From Moritella dasanensis ArB 0140 (GTDB lineage Bacteria; Pseudomonadota; Gammaproteobacteria; Enterobacterales; Moritellaceae), in assembly GCF_000276805.1 (NCBI RefSeq), contig NZ_AKXQ01000006.1, positions 62,001 to 126,000 on the forward strand: a DNA stretch of 64,000 nt, written 5' to 3'. The notes beneath the pieces are model-generated. The model saw nothing but the letters and a program-made list of their open reading frames with translations. It was not told the DNA's origin and made no database searches. Shown one piece after another: positions 21,610-30,842 of this stretch. How positions within the stretch are numbered: position 1 is the first letter of the stretch; each line of letters opens with the position of its first letter. Made by a program: the position numbers and the translations under genes.

Positions 21610-21692
21610 TCATCCTCACGGGGGAGTAGCAGGGGGGAGGGGGTGGACGTAGTAAAAAGTCTATATTAGTGTTTCGTGACAACTCTCACGAA
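21610..21692 (-). promoter_or_regulatory. lamB control region: CRP-like site plus MalT-like boxes
   Basis: On the minus strand a GAGGATGAGG block (core GGATGA, 21610-21615) fits the extended MalT consensus at nearly every position. Two G-rich blocks on the plus strand (GGGGGAG at 21619-21625 and a longer one at 21632-21642) are looser matches. Upstream of them lies a perfect inverted repeat TTCGTGA-N6-TCACGAA (21673-21692), which has the CRP geometry (TGTGA-N6-TCACA). CRP upstream and MalT boxes nearer the gene is the classical mal promoter layout. Confidence 0.65.
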
Positions 21693-21946
21693 TATCAGGC
21701 GTATTGCTGTAATAAAAATACGAAACCCCAAAATAAAACATGACCAACATCTCTTATTTCAATACTTTAAGACTGTAATGGTTATAAAAAAACATTAACA
21801 TTTTATTAAATAAATATACTTTTAATTATATTTATTTAAATTCCAGCCTACATAAATCACTCCTTTAGGGATATGTCTTACAAGCAAGCTTTCAATCTCC
21901 TATTCACGACACTGAGTGTCAATATTTTGAAGCCAAAAATACAAAA

Positions 21947-21976
21947 GGCTCTATTCAAACAGCAATGAATAGAGCC
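21947..21976 (-). terminator. Terminator after the GH13 oligo-glucosidase gene
   Basis: GGCTCTATTC, 10-base loop, GAATAGAGCC: a perfect 10-base stem. On the minus strand it continues into TTTTGTATTTTT. It lies 44 bases past the stop at 22020. Confidence 0.88.
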
Positions 21977-22019
21977 TAAACAAGAAAATAATTAACCTTC
22001 GATATCAATCAATATCAGT

Positions 22020-23663
22020 TTATGCTGAGAACAACACAGCAAAAGACTCATAAGGTTTTAGGGTTACGGTAGTACCTAAATGTTGGTGTGATTCATAGTT
22101 GAAAATAATACACTCAGCCTCCTCTGTCTGAAGTGACTCAGGCACAGCAACAGTGACGGCGCTGGCCGTAAAATTATTCAGAACAAACAGACGATGCTGC
22201 TCATCTGAACGAATATAACCAAATACCTGCTCATGCTCTTCAAATACCGGCTCAAAAATACCATGTACAATCACAGGTAATGACTTACGTAATTGAATCA
22301 GCTTCTGATAATGATAAAAAATAGAGTCTTTATCTTCCAACGCCGCATCGACGTTAATTTCAGGGTAATTAGGGTTAACCTGTAACCAAGGCTGAGTCAG
22401 TGAGAACCCGGCGTGATCCGTATTGCTCCATTGCATTGGCGTACGACCATTATCACGACTATTTTCATGTACAGCAGCCAACATGGTTTCCGGCGCTACA
22501 CCATTTTCTGTACGTTCTTTATAAAAATTTAGCGTTTCAATATCACGATAATCATCAATACTGTCGAACGCGACATTCGTCATGCCAATCTCTTCACCTT
22601 GATAAACATACGGCGTGCCTTTCATCATGTGCAGCGTTGTCGCCAGCATTTTTGCAGATTCAACACGATACTGACCATCATTGCCAAACTTCGACACGGC
22701 GCGAGGGAGATCATGGTTATTCCAGAATAGAGAATTCCAGCCCTCATCGGCCAGTTCGATCTGCCATTTAGTTAGCACTCGTTTGAATTCAGGTAGATCA
22801 AGTGCAATAGGGTTCCATTTATCACCGTACTTCCAAGTCAGAGCAATATGCTCAAACTGAAACACCATCGAAAATTCATTACGCGCGGGATCGCTGAACA
22901 GTTTAGCCATTTCAGGCGTCGCCCCCCATGTTTCCCCTACAGTAAGCAGATCTTTGTCACCGAAGGTCGCCTTATTCATTTCTTGTAATAGCGGATGCAG
23001 ACGAGGCCCATTACCAGTAATCTTCTTATCAATTTCCTTACCGATTAGATCGATAACATCAAGGCGGAATCCACCGATACCGCGATCGATCCACCAGTTC
23101 ATCATCTTATGCACTTCTTCTTGAACTTTCGGATTCTCCCAGTTCAAATCAGGCTGCCTCTTAGAGAACAGGTGGAAGTAATATTCCCCCGTATTGTCAT
23201 CCCATTCCCAAGCACCCCCACCAAACACCGAACCTTGATCATCCGGTACAGAACCATCTTCTTTTGGCTGGCGCCAAATATAGTAATCGCGGTAGGGATT
23301 ATCTTTTGATTTACGGGCTTCTGTAAACCAAGGGTGCTCATCTGATGTATGGTTAACCACCAAATCCATAATAATTCGGATATCGCGTTGCTTGGCATCG
23401 GCAAGCAACTGCAGCATATCTTCCATCGTGCCAAATTCTGCAGCTATATCTTGATAATCAGAAATATCATACCCGTTATCATCCATTGGTGAACGGTAAA
23501 CAGGCGATAACCAAATCACATTGACACCTAAGGATTTCAGGTAATCCAGTTTGCCGATAATACCTTGCAGGTCACCCATACCATCATTATTAGAATCACA
23601 AAAACTACGTGGATAAATCTGGTAGACAACGGCATCGTGCCACCACTTTGGGGTCATTTTCAT
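22020..23663 (-). CDS. GH13 oligo-1,6-glucosidase / alpha-glucosidase
   Basis: 547 residues, no signal peptide. It opens with WWHDAVVYQIYPRSFCDSNN, the typical start of oligo-1,6-glucosidases, trehalose-6-phosphate hydrolases and related alpha-glucosidases. Nucleophile Asp202 in GFRLDVIDLIG, acid/base Glu244 in TVGETWG, and Asp318 in NNHDLPR. Region II-type residues after the nucleophile (VIDLI) favour alpha-1,6- or mixed alpha-glucosides over trehalose-6-phosphate, but this is a weak call. It has its own terminator and is divergent from a LysR gene across 247 bases holding two matching LysR-type operators, so that regulator probably controls it. Confidence 0.9.
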   Translation of the reverse strand: MKMTPKWWHDAVVYQIYPRSFCDSNNDGMGDLQGIIGKLDYLKSLGVNVIWLSPVYRSPMDDNGYDISDYQDIAAEFGTMEDMLQLLADAKQRDIRIIMDLVVNHTSDEHPWFTEARKSKDNPYRDYYIWRQPKEDGSVPDDQGSVFGGGAWEWDDNTGEYYFHLFSKRQPDLNWENPKVQEEVHKMMNWWIDRGIGGFRLDVIDLIGKEIDKKITGNGPRLHPLLQEMNKATFGDKDLLTVGETWGATPEMAKLFSDPARNEFSMVFQFEHIALTWKYGDKWNPIALDLPEFKRVLTKWQIELADEGWNSLFWNNHDLPRAVSKFGNDGQYRVESAKMLATTLHMMKGTPYVYQGEEIGMTNVAFDSIDDYRDIETLNFYKERTENGVAPETMLAAVHENSRDNGRTPMQWSNTDHAGFSLTQPWLQVNPNYPEINVDAALEDKDSIFYHYQKLIQLRKSLPVIVHGIFEPVFEEHEQVFGYIRSDEQHRLFVLNNFTASAVTVAVPESLQTEEAECIIFNYESHQHLGTTVTLKPYESFAVLFSA

Positions 23664-23710
23664 AGACAGAATTTCCTTTAAATAGGCTTAAATCGGCTTA
23701 AATCAAAAAA

Positions 23711-23800
23711 GTGATATCTTCAATACCTATATCATAATCTTCTGATTAGCAGTTTAAAAATACCCCATCGCACACGTGATATAGGTTTTCTCTATATCAC
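23711..23800. promoter_or_regulatory. Twin LysR-type operators between GH13 glucosidase and LysR gene
   Basis: Two 25-base inverted repeats with the same design, GTGATAT-N11-ATATCA(T/C): 23711-23735 and 23776-23800. The second has perfect 9-base arms, GTGATATAG and CTATATCAC. Both satisfy the LysR box T-N11-A. They are 65 bases apart, about six helical turns. A third partial GTGATA occurs at 23866. Confidence 0.7.
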
Positions 23801-23910
23801 AGGTCATTTAAGAGAGCTAAATCACAAGTTTCAATGGATCCGGATTCCCACCAAATTCAATAAATGTGATACTTATCGCCAAACTCTTTCAGCCACATAG
23901 TCATTACGTT

Positions 23911-24819
23911 ATGGATAAAAGCTACAAACAATTTCTTGTCGTCGCCGAGCTGAGTAATATCAGCCTTGCTGCCAGCCATTTAGGTCTTAGCCAGCCAACG
24001 CTCACCAATAACATAAAAAAGCTCGAAGCTAACTTTGATGTGCCTTTATTTATCCGCAAATCTAAAGGTGTTGAACTAACTGAATATGGACGATTATTGC
24101 AGGAACAAGCGCTCGAACTGCAACGCCGTCACGACTCACTGTTACACAAAATGGCAGATCTTAAAGAGAGAAAAACTGAAAAAATTAAGATGGGCACCGG
24201 TGATGCATGGTGGGAAATTTTTGTTAAAAAAGCGCTCCAGCAATATAGTGACGATAACCCTTCCATCTCGATTCAGCTTGAATTTGGTAACCATCTAAAA
24301 TTGATGGATATGCTGATACACGGTAAAATAGATTTGTTTGTCGGTCATGAAATCATTGGCTTATCACGGCGCTGCAATGTCACATTTATTCCACTGTTGC
24401 AGGATAAAGAAGCGCTGTTTGTCCATCACTCCCACCCTTTGCTTGTTAATCAATTACGAGAAGCAGATACCGAGCTATATCCTTTACTGCAAGTAACGCC
24501 TGATTCAGACGCTTATCTGCATTTGATTGAAAATCCACAGCCCAAGCAACTAGAGAGAGAACGAAAAAAAGTATCAGAGCGCATTGTCTATGAGATCAAC
24601 TCATTGACAGCCAGCATCGATATTCTTAGCTCAACAGCGGCAATTATGCCCTATCCACTGAGCATGGCAGATTACTTTTTACAGGCAGATATAATGCCCT
24701 TGCCGTTAGCCCAAGATGGTCAAACTGGTACAGTTGGGATTTATCACTTAAATGAAATACTGGTAAAACACGTCGCAGATATCAAGCATCAGTTGATATT
24801 GAATGGTAAGTTAATTTAG
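23911..24819 (+). CDS. LysR-family transcriptional regulator, divergent from GH13 glucosidase
   Basis: 302 residues from MDKSYKQFLVVAELSNISLA. The helix-turn-helix has AASHLGLSQPTLTNNIKKLE and LFIRKSKGVELTEYG; a periplasmic-binding-fold effector domain follows. A GTG 15 codons upstream (23866) keeps the frame open, but the start at 23911 fits the usual LysR layout; neither start has a strong ribosome site. Twin LysR-type operators lie just upstream. Control of an alpha-glucosidase by a LysR protein, outside MalT, is the inferred role; the effector is unknown. Confidence 0.88.
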   Translation: MDKSYKQFLVVAELSNISLAASHLGLSQPTLTNNIKKLEANFDVPLFIRKSKGVELTEYGRLLQEQALELQRRHDSLLHKMADLKERKTEKIKMGTGDAWWEIFVKKALQQYSDDNPSISIQLEFGNHLKLMDMLIHGKIDLFVGHEIIGLSRRCNVTFIPLLQDKEALFVHHSHPLLVNQLREADTELYPLLQVTPDSDAYLHLIENPQPKQLERERKKVSERIVYEINSLTASIDILSSTAAIMPYPLSMADYFLQADIMPLPLAQDGQTGTVGIYHLNEILVKHVADIKHQLILNGKLI

Positions 24820-24877
24820 GGGGGTTGTAGTGGTTAAGTCTATTCGTGAGATATTTCAACAGCGTCATGACAAATAT

Positions 24878-24907
24878 AAGGCACCCGGATTTAATCCGGA
24901 GTACCTT
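24878..24907. terminator. Bidirectional terminator between convergent LysR and GH31 genes
   Basis: CCGGAT-TTA-ATCCGG core stem with outer AAGG/CCTT pairing across a small internal loop, then TTTATTTT on the plus side. It lies 59 bases past the LysR stop and 27 bases from the GH31 stop. Confidence 0.75.
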
Positions 24908-24933
24908 TATTTTCACCCGTAGAATTGGCTAAA

Positions 24934-27582
24934 TTATGAAGCGATTATCAGCTTCAGTTCAACTTTTTGTTTTACAGGCTGCGCCGTTGTACTAACGCTC
25001 ACAACACCATTTTGCTGCGTCCATTCGGAGATAACGTTGCCGTTCAATTCAACCGCCTGCACTTTACCTTCAATGCCGTACCATTCAATAGAGACTGGAC
25101 GGACTGTCGGCGCATCACGATAATGACCTTTAGCTTCAACAGTAAGCAATAACCCGTCTTCTATGATACGGGTTGTCAGACTTGTTTGTCGTAATTCCCC
25201 TTTCAGATAAGCACTCGTTGCACCATCATCTTCATACAAAGTGAAAGCACCTTGGCTACCGTAAATTTTCGCCGCCAACGTTAAAGGCACATCGCTAGTG
25301 AGTGGCATTTTCTGCTGTGGGTTGACCGGAATAATAGCACCATCACGTGCAAACAACGGCAAGCGGATCACACCGTTATCATAAACTGACTGCTGCTTAA
25401 GCCACTCACCTTTACTGACTGTCATCTCGCCAGTGCGATAGTCATACCACTTACCAGCTGGTAAATACAGGTCTAGCGCCTTTTGCCCCATTTTAGCAAT
25501 AGCGGCACCCAGTAAGTCTTTACCCATCATTTTTTGAGCTGACAGATTCACGGCCTGCGGATCATTGCCATAATAATAATCCATTGATGGGAAAACTGGC
25601 TCAGCCGAATTATTAGCCCGATGAGCAAGCGAATAGAGGTAAGGGATCAACTGATAACGCAGTTTAATACTGGCTTTATTACTGGCTAGATCGCCCACTC
25701 TATCCGGTGCAGTTTCTTTACAGTTACACAAGTTTTCAGTGTGCGGGCGAACCGGTACTTCAAACAACGCGCTGTAAGCAAACCATTGGGTATAAGTTTC
25801 ATTAAGCGCTGCTTCACGCTCACTTGAAGATGCTTTTAATGCCCCGCGATGGAAACCACCAATATCAGAGCTGTAGTAATCAATACCAGATAGCACCATA
25901 TTAGGCTGCATACTAAATTGAGTGGACAGGCTTTGCAGGTTACTCCCTATATCAGCCGACCACATCGTCGCGCCAAAACGTTGGATCCCCGGCGCACCAG
26001 ATCGTGACATCATAAACGGGCGAACTTCCGTGTGATTACGCTGATAACCCTGATAGATACTTTCTAACCACTTATAGTTAAATACATTATGAACATCGCC
26101 ATGCGGTTTATCACCGAGAAAGACGCCATCGGCATTATACATTTCAGGTTCACCCAGATCAGTCCAGTGCCCTATAACTCCCATATCAATTAAAGGTTTT
26201 CGTTTCCAGTCATGCCAATAATCACCACCAGCAACATTGGTCCAGTCGATCATACCGCCTTTACCCCACCAATGGCCAAGACCATTAGGATCAGTATCAA
26301 TCGCTTTACCTGTTTTCGGATCTTTTATCAAATAACCTTTGTCATCTAGCGTCTGATGTTCATCCAGTCCCTCACTGACATAAGACTCTTCGATCAGTAT
26401 CATACCAACGCCTTGCTTCTTAAGATATTGGATTTTCTTTTCTGGCTCAGGAAAGTTTTTTACATCCCATGTTAAGGATCCCATCTGGCTGACGGGGCTG
26501 AAACTGTCAACATTACCGAACCACTGCAGGTCCATAACAACCCCGTCGATCGGGAACGCTTGTTGTTTTAAGGTTTTGAGTTTGTCATCCATCTCTTCCC
26601 AGTTATCAAAACCGTACTCTGACAGCCACATACCAAACATTTTACGCGGTGGAACCAAGGGGTTACCGACCAACTTCATATATTGCTGCCTAAGATCTGC
26701 TAATCCCTCTCCCGCCATCAGCAAAAAGCTTGGTTTACCTTGTGATACCGAGACCTTCCAAGGTGTTTCCATGAAATCCCAATTAGCCGCATAGATAGTA
26801 TCAAGATACAGAGCGTAATTTTGTTGCTTAGGATTGGTGGCGTATAAGATAGGGAATTGAGTATTACCCGTTGCACCACCCTCATAGCCTTCCATTTTGT
26901 TGCCGCCTTGGCGCTTAAAGCCAAGCCAATTACTATTTAATTCACCTGGAGAATGAAACTCCTGACCCAAGCCATTAAGTTGATAATCGCCTTGCGAAAG
27001 CAAAGTGAAACTATGTTCCTTATTAGGACAAACGTCTGTGAGTTTCCCTTGCTTGAAGGATGTCACAGACACACATAAGTTTTGAGCATTAACGGTCACT
27101 TGAAGATTTTGCGTCGTAAATCCACCTGCGATTTCATTCAGCTTAACGGCACCATTTAGTTTAGCGATATTGATCAGTTCAGTCGTGGGTAAAGCGGTGT
27201 CTTTTGACTGAGCTTTGTAGGCAATATGAATGATGTCATCACTTAACACATCAATTGCTAAATGATGACCCTGTCGTTGTGATTTTTCCAACAACATCGA
27301 CTGGTACTGGTTAACTATCTCATCATCAAGCTCTTCTTTCAGGGCGGTAATAAACGCCTCCCTGCTATAAAACGTATTTCCAATTAAAGGCTTAAGCGTT
27401 TTACGCACATCAATTTCAGGCATGGCTTTGCGCATTCTAAAAATATCTACGGCTTCCAGTCGATAACTGCTGTCACTTTGATAGCGAAAACTTTCGACTT
27501 CTGCATAAACAGAACCACTCACCGCAAGTAAACTCGGCACCGCAATTCCCAAAATGAGGCGCTGCATTGACATTTTGTTCAT
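24934..27582 (-). CDS. Exported GH31 alpha-glucosidase
   Basis: 882 residues from MNKMSMQRLILGIAVPSLLA, a Sec signal peptide cleaved near VYA-EVES. The N-terminal beta domain (to about 310) is followed by the GH31 barrel, with FGMWLSEYGFDNWEEM, nucleophile Asp475 in WTDLGEPEM and acid/base Asp544 in MWSADIGSN. Beta domains follow, including LPAGKWYDYRTGE. The ATG at 27582 is preferred over 27600 because AAGGAAA precedes it and it gives a clean signal peptide. It probably releases glucose from alpha-glucans or isomalto-oligosaccharides in the periplasm or outside. The lone Cys-rich stretch ENLCNCKETAPD inside the barrel is unusual. A GGAGGA MalT-like core is at 27701. Confidence 0.88.
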   Translation of the reverse strand: MNKMSMQRLILGIAVPSLLAVSGSVYAEVESFRYQSDSSYRLEAVDIFRMRKAMPEIDVRKTLKPLIGNTFYSREAFITALKEELDDEIVNQYQSMLLEKSQRQGHHLAIDVLSDDIIHIAYKAQSKDTALPTTELINIAKLNGAVKLNEIAGGFTTQNLQVTVNAQNLCVSVTSFKQGKLTDVCPNKEHSFTLLSQGDYQLNGLGQEFHSPGELNSNWLGFKRQGGNKMEGYEGGATGNTQFPILYATNPKQQNYALYLDTIYAANWDFMETPWKVSVSQGKPSFLLMAGEGLADLRQQYMKLVGNPLVPPRKMFGMWLSEYGFDNWEEMDDKLKTLKQQAFPIDGVVMDLQWFGNVDSFSPVSQMGSLTWDVKNFPEPEKKIQYLKKQGVGMILIEESYVSEGLDEHQTLDDKGYLIKDPKTGKAIDTDPNGLGHWWGKGGMIDWTNVAGGDYWHDWKRKPLIDMGVIGHWTDLGEPEMYNADGVFLGDKPHGDVHNVFNYKWLESIYQGYQRNHTEVRPFMMSRSGAPGIQRFGATMWSADIGSNLQSLSTQFSMQPNMVLSGIDYYSSDIGGFHRGALKASSSEREAALNETYTQWFAYSALFEVPVRPHTENLCNCKETAPDRVGDLASNKASIKLRYQLIPYLYSLAHRANNSAEPVFPSMDYYYGNDPQAVNLSAQKMMGKDLLGAAIAKMGQKALDLYLPAGKWYDYRTGEMTVSKGEWLKQQSVYDNGVIRLPLFARDGAIIPVNPQQKMPLTSDVPLTLAAKIYGSQGAFTLYEDDGATSAYLKGELRQTSLTTRIIEDGLLLTVEAKGHYRDAPTVRPVSIEWYGIEGKVQAVELNGNVISEWTQQNGVVSVSTTAQPVKQKVELKLIIAS

Positions 27583-28049
27583 ATAATATATTTCCTTCAT
27601 TGCTAATTGTTTTTACAACTCATGAATTGAAAATCAAATATCCACCATCATAATAAAGTAATTAAAAAACAATTAAATCAACCCTTTGAAACAGTTATAA
27701 GGAGGAGATTAAGAGAGGAGAAGATATCAATTATGAAGCGAGTCACACTCGTAAGGCTTAGTATCACAATTAAGCAACAGAAAATGTATGCAGATAATTA
27801 CATCCATCACACTTTGTAGGTATGGTTAAATAAAAATGCCACGCTGCACTATAGTAAGTTCAGCTAACACTACACTTCAAAAATCAGCGCATCTGCAAAT
27901 TAATTGTCATTATGCGTTGCAATTTGCGAATGCGCTAAAGAACAAAACTATAAACCACTGTTTACAAAGGGATTTAATATTGGCTTAAGATATGCATTAC
28001 AACCTAGGTACACATCAAAATGCACTTTCAAGGACTGAGGAATGATAAT
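27583..28049. other. Divergent intergenic region between GH31 and LruC genes
   Basis: 467 bases, A+T-rich, no convincing gene. GGAGGA at 27701-27706 matches the MalT core, about 120 bases upstream of the GH31 start. A short palindrome CGAGT-CAC-ACTCG lies at about 27738-27750. The promoter of the LruC gene must also be here; I see no clear -35/-10 pair. Confidence 0.5.
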
Positions 28050-30182
28050 ATGATTAAGTTTACCTCTCTACGTTATATATTCGTCTCACTATTACTTTAT
28101 GTAGTAACACCAAACCTGCTCTACGCAGCGCCTTTTGATTTGTGCCCTACCGAGGCGTTCTTATCTCAATACAACAATAACGCCACTCATTATAAGTCTG
28201 TCGATTTATCTACCGGTTCAGTAAAGACGATACAAATCGACGATAACTTAGGCACGGATGTCGTAAATGCTATCGCCTTCAACGAAACCGACCGCTATAT
28301 TTACGGCTTCAATAAGCAAGCACTCGCCTTGGTCAAATTTGATCGTAACTTTAAAGCCACGGTATTACCTTTTACGAATCCGCCGACTAATAATTTTTAT
28401 GTCGGTGATATTTACAATAATAAATATTATTTTTATCGCAAAAATACTGGCCTTTTCTATACCAGCTTAGATTCCAGCGATGCTGGATACCTCACGATCA
28501 ACAAAATAGGCGGTGCCAATCAAAGCATGGGCATTGCCGACTTTGCCTTTCACCCTATTGATGGCAACATATATGCAGTTGAAAGCTCAACCGGTGATCT
28601 CTATCGTATAAACCCAACCAATGGTACTGCCAGCGTCGTCGCTAACACAGGGTTCACGGCACCCGGCAGCGCGTTTGGCGCCGCTTATTTCGATATTTTA
28701 GGTAACCTTTATTTTGTCCGTAACAATGATGGCAATATTTATCGCACCGATATTACCGATCCAAATAATATTTCTGGTGCCACCGTATATTTTGCCCAAG
28801 CATCACCAACCAACAGTAATGATGGTGCCCGCTGTGCTAATGCCCCAGTGATATCTTCGAATACCGATTACGGTGATGCACCTGATACTTACGGCACCAC
28901 ATTAGCTAACAACGGTGCCCGTCACTTGATTAACTACTACAACTACTTTTTAGGCTCGAGTGTCGATGCAGAATCAGATGCGAGAATTTATCCAAGTTCT
29001 GATGACAGCATCAGTATTAATGATGAAGACGGGATCATATTTAAAACCAGCCTAACCCCAGGCTTAGATGGTCAAGTCAATGTCGTCATTGGCGGTGAAG
29101 CAAGTAGTTACCTCAATGCTTGGTTTGATTGGAACCGCGATGGTGACTTCAATGACGCCAACGAACATGCAATTAGTGGTTTACAATTACTACCCGGCAG
29201 TCATGATGTACTTTTCCGTGTGCCAGATGATGCTAGTGCTGGCGCAAGCTGGTCACGCTTTCGCGTCGGCAATGTCGAAGATGCCAGTAATAATGGCGGT
29301 TATGTGTATGGCGAAGTTGAAGATTATCAAATCAACATCTCGACAGCCAATACCACCTATTTACATTACCCGAGTCAAAATGATTTTGTCACCATTGCCT
29401 ACGAAGATATGTGGCCAGAAGTCGGTGATTATGATTTTAATGATGTATTAATTCATTATCGAGTCACACAAGTCATGCAAAACGATAAAGTGGTCAGAAT
29501 CGATATAGCTGGAGAGCTCGCTGCCTACGGTGCTGATTATTCTAATGGTTTTGCAATACAATTACCCGGTATCGCCCGTTCACAAATCGATGAGAGCTTG
29601 ATTAAACTCCGCCATAATGGCCTGGTATTACAAGATAAAACACCTCTCGAGCAAGGCCAAACTAATGCAGTGGTGATTATTACCGAAAATCTCAAGCATA
29701 CTTTTCTGAAAAATAATTGTGGATTAAGTTTCTATCGGACAGAGCAGGGCTGCGGAAATAGCGATCTATTCACATTTGATATTACCATCCCACTAACGAC
29801 GCCTCTTGCTCTCTCAGCAATGCCAGACATGCCATTAGACCCTTTCATCTTTGGCAGTGAAAATCGCAGTCGTAATGATTTCTACGGTAGTACTATGCCA
29901 GGTCGCGCCTTTGAAGTGCATTTAGCGGATAACCCTGTTACCGATCTTGGTAGTACCAGCTATTTTGGCCTGCATGATGATACTTCACAAGCCCCATCAA
30001 GAACCTACAGAGACGAGCGCAATTTACCTTGGGCGATAGTAGTCGGCGCTGAATGGAGTCCTGCGTATGAAGGTACTGATATCTCTATTGCTTATCCAGA
30101 ATTTATTGACTTTATTCTCAGTGGTGGAGTTCTAAATGTCGATTGGTTTAATCACCCTAATACCAACAAAACGTATAAGTAG
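28050..30182 (+). CDS. Exported GEVED/LruC-domain protein
   Basis: 710 residues from MIKFTSLRYIFVSLLLYVVT with a Sec signal peptide cleaved near LYA-APFD. GAGG lies 9 bases before this ATG; the upstream ATG at 28020 overlaps that site. Residues about 25-270 look like a repeated beta structure (six-bladed or NHL-type), with LYRINPTNGTASVV and IYRTDITDPN. A GEVED domain follows (about 340-430; WFDWNRDGDFNDANEHA, YVYGEVEDYQI). The LruC domain spans about 445-700 (WPEVGDYDFNDVLIHYRV). Asp-rich loops suggest calcium binding. Function unknown; the family is typically surface or secreted. A lipoprotein gene follows 8 bases later. Confidence 0.82.
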   Translation: MIKFTSLRYIFVSLLLYVVTPNLLYAAPFDLCPTEAFLSQYNNNATHYKSVDLSTGSVKTIQIDDNLGTDVVNAIAFNETDRYIYGFNKQALALVKFDRNFKATVLPFTNPPTNNFYVGDIYNNKYYFYRKNTGLFYTSLDSSDAGYLTINKIGGANQSMGIADFAFHPIDGNIYAVESSTGDLYRINPTNGTASVVANTGFTAPGSAFGAAYFDILGNLYFVRNNDGNIYRTDITDPNNISGATVYFAQASPTNSNDGARCANAPVISSNTDYGDAPDTYGTTLANNGARHLINYYNYFLGSSVDAESDARIYPSSDDSISINDEDGIIFKTSLTPGLDGQVNVVIGGEASSYLNAWFDWNRDGDFNDANEHAISGLQLLPGSHDVLFRVPDDASAGASWSRFRVGNVEDASNNGGYVYGEVEDYQINISTANTTYLHYPSQNDFVTIAYEDMWPEVGDYDFNDVLIHYRVTQVMQNDKVVRIDIAGELAAYGADYSNGFAIQLPGIARSQIDESLIKLRHNGLVLQDKTPLEQGQTNAVVIITENLKHTFLKNNCGLSFYRTEQGCGNSDLFTFDITIPLTTPLALSAMPDMPLDPFIFGSENRSRNDFYGSTMPGRAFEVHLADNPVTDLGSTSYFGLHDDTSQAPSRTYRDERNLPWAIVVGAEWSPAYEGTDISIAYPEFIDFILSGGVLNVDWFNHPNTNKTYK

Positions 30183-30190
30183 GTATCGCT

Positions 30191-30706
30191 ATGAACATTA
30201 ATCAACAATTACTCATTTGCACGGTTGTTTCCCTGTTTATTTCTGCCTGTGGCGGCAGTGACTCGCCATCGGGAAACACCGTAACGCCACCCACTAATAA
30301 AACGATACCCACGGTGGACGGTGCCAAACAAGTATTGACCGAAGATGAAGACAGTTTTATTCCAACAGCAAGTAATAACAACAGCTTAAAAAACATCACC
30401 GCTCCAAGTACATTAACCTATCGAGCATCAACAACCATGCAGTTGCAGGTGGACTCTAACAGTGCTCAACCCTGTAATATCAATATTTATAAAGAATACG
30501 ATACCCTTTCAGACTCGGGGTTCACCCCAGATCCAAGTAGTCAGGTCATGCAAATAGATTCCGAAACTTGCAGTTATTCAGGCCCTATTTATATTTTAAA
30601 CCAACAAAAAACCTTGCTAGCTGAAGTCGTATCGTTACAGCATGCAACCACCAGTTATCATGAAGTACTCATCACTAACAATACCATCACCCTTAGCGTT
30701 AACTAA
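30191..30706 (+). CDS. Hypothetical lipoprotein
   Basis: 171 residues. The N-terminus MNINQQLLICTVVSLFISAC has a lipobox ISAC with lipidation at Cys20, followed by GGSDSPSG and a Thr/Pro-rich linker. The remainder looks beta-rich, with two further cysteines (QPCNINIY and SETCSYSG) that could pair. I do not recognise a family. It sits 8 bases after the LruC-domain gene and is probably co-transcribed, so the two may act together at the cell surface. Confidence 0.75.
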   Translation: MNINQQLLICTVVSLFISACGGSDSPSGNTVTPPTNKTIPTVDGAKQVLTEDEDSFIPTASNNNSLKNITAPSTLTYRASTTMQLQVDSNSAQPCNINIYKEYDTLSDSGFTPDPSSQVMQIDSETCSYSGPIYILNQQKTLLAEVVSLQHATTSYHEVLITNNTITLSVN

Positions 30707-30753
30707 CTCAGTGAACCTAACATTTACCTCCCACAATCAGCAACAAGCACATA

Positions 30754-30808
30754 TATACCCACGTTAATTCAAGATGCTGATTGTGTATCTTGAAGTAGCT
30801 TGGGTATA
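30754..30808. repeat. Extended palindromic intergenic element
   Basis: Outer arms TATACCCA (30754-30761) and TGGGTATA (30801-30808), inner arms TTCAAGAT (30768-30775) and ATCTTGAA (30787-30794), with an 11-base loop. It would fold into a long interrupted hairpin between the lipoprotein gene and the kinase gene. The layout resembles dispersed palindromic repeats of Vibrionales/Alteromonadales intergenic regions, but I see no second copy in the window. Confidence 0.5.
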
Positions 30809-30842
30809 ATAATCTGGATTCACTTATTCAGAGGTCGCTTAA

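Larger units (their letters stand above)
21526..22019. other. Intergenic region upstream of lamB
   Basis: 494 bases with no plausible gene. It holds the terminator of the upstream GH13 gene (21947-21976), a CRP-like inverted repeat and a cluster of MalT-like boxes (21610-21692). The stretch 21740-21860 is very A+T-rich. Confidence 0.7.

Noticed and set aside
22400-22771. 123-codon plus-strand frame
   Set aside because: Antisense to the GH13 glucosidase catalytic region; the His/Cys-rich text is a codon shadow.
27733-27819. 28-codon frame starting ATG AAG CGA in the GH31-LruC gap
   Set aside because: No ribosome site, no signal peptide, no resemblance to a known small protein; length is expected by chance.
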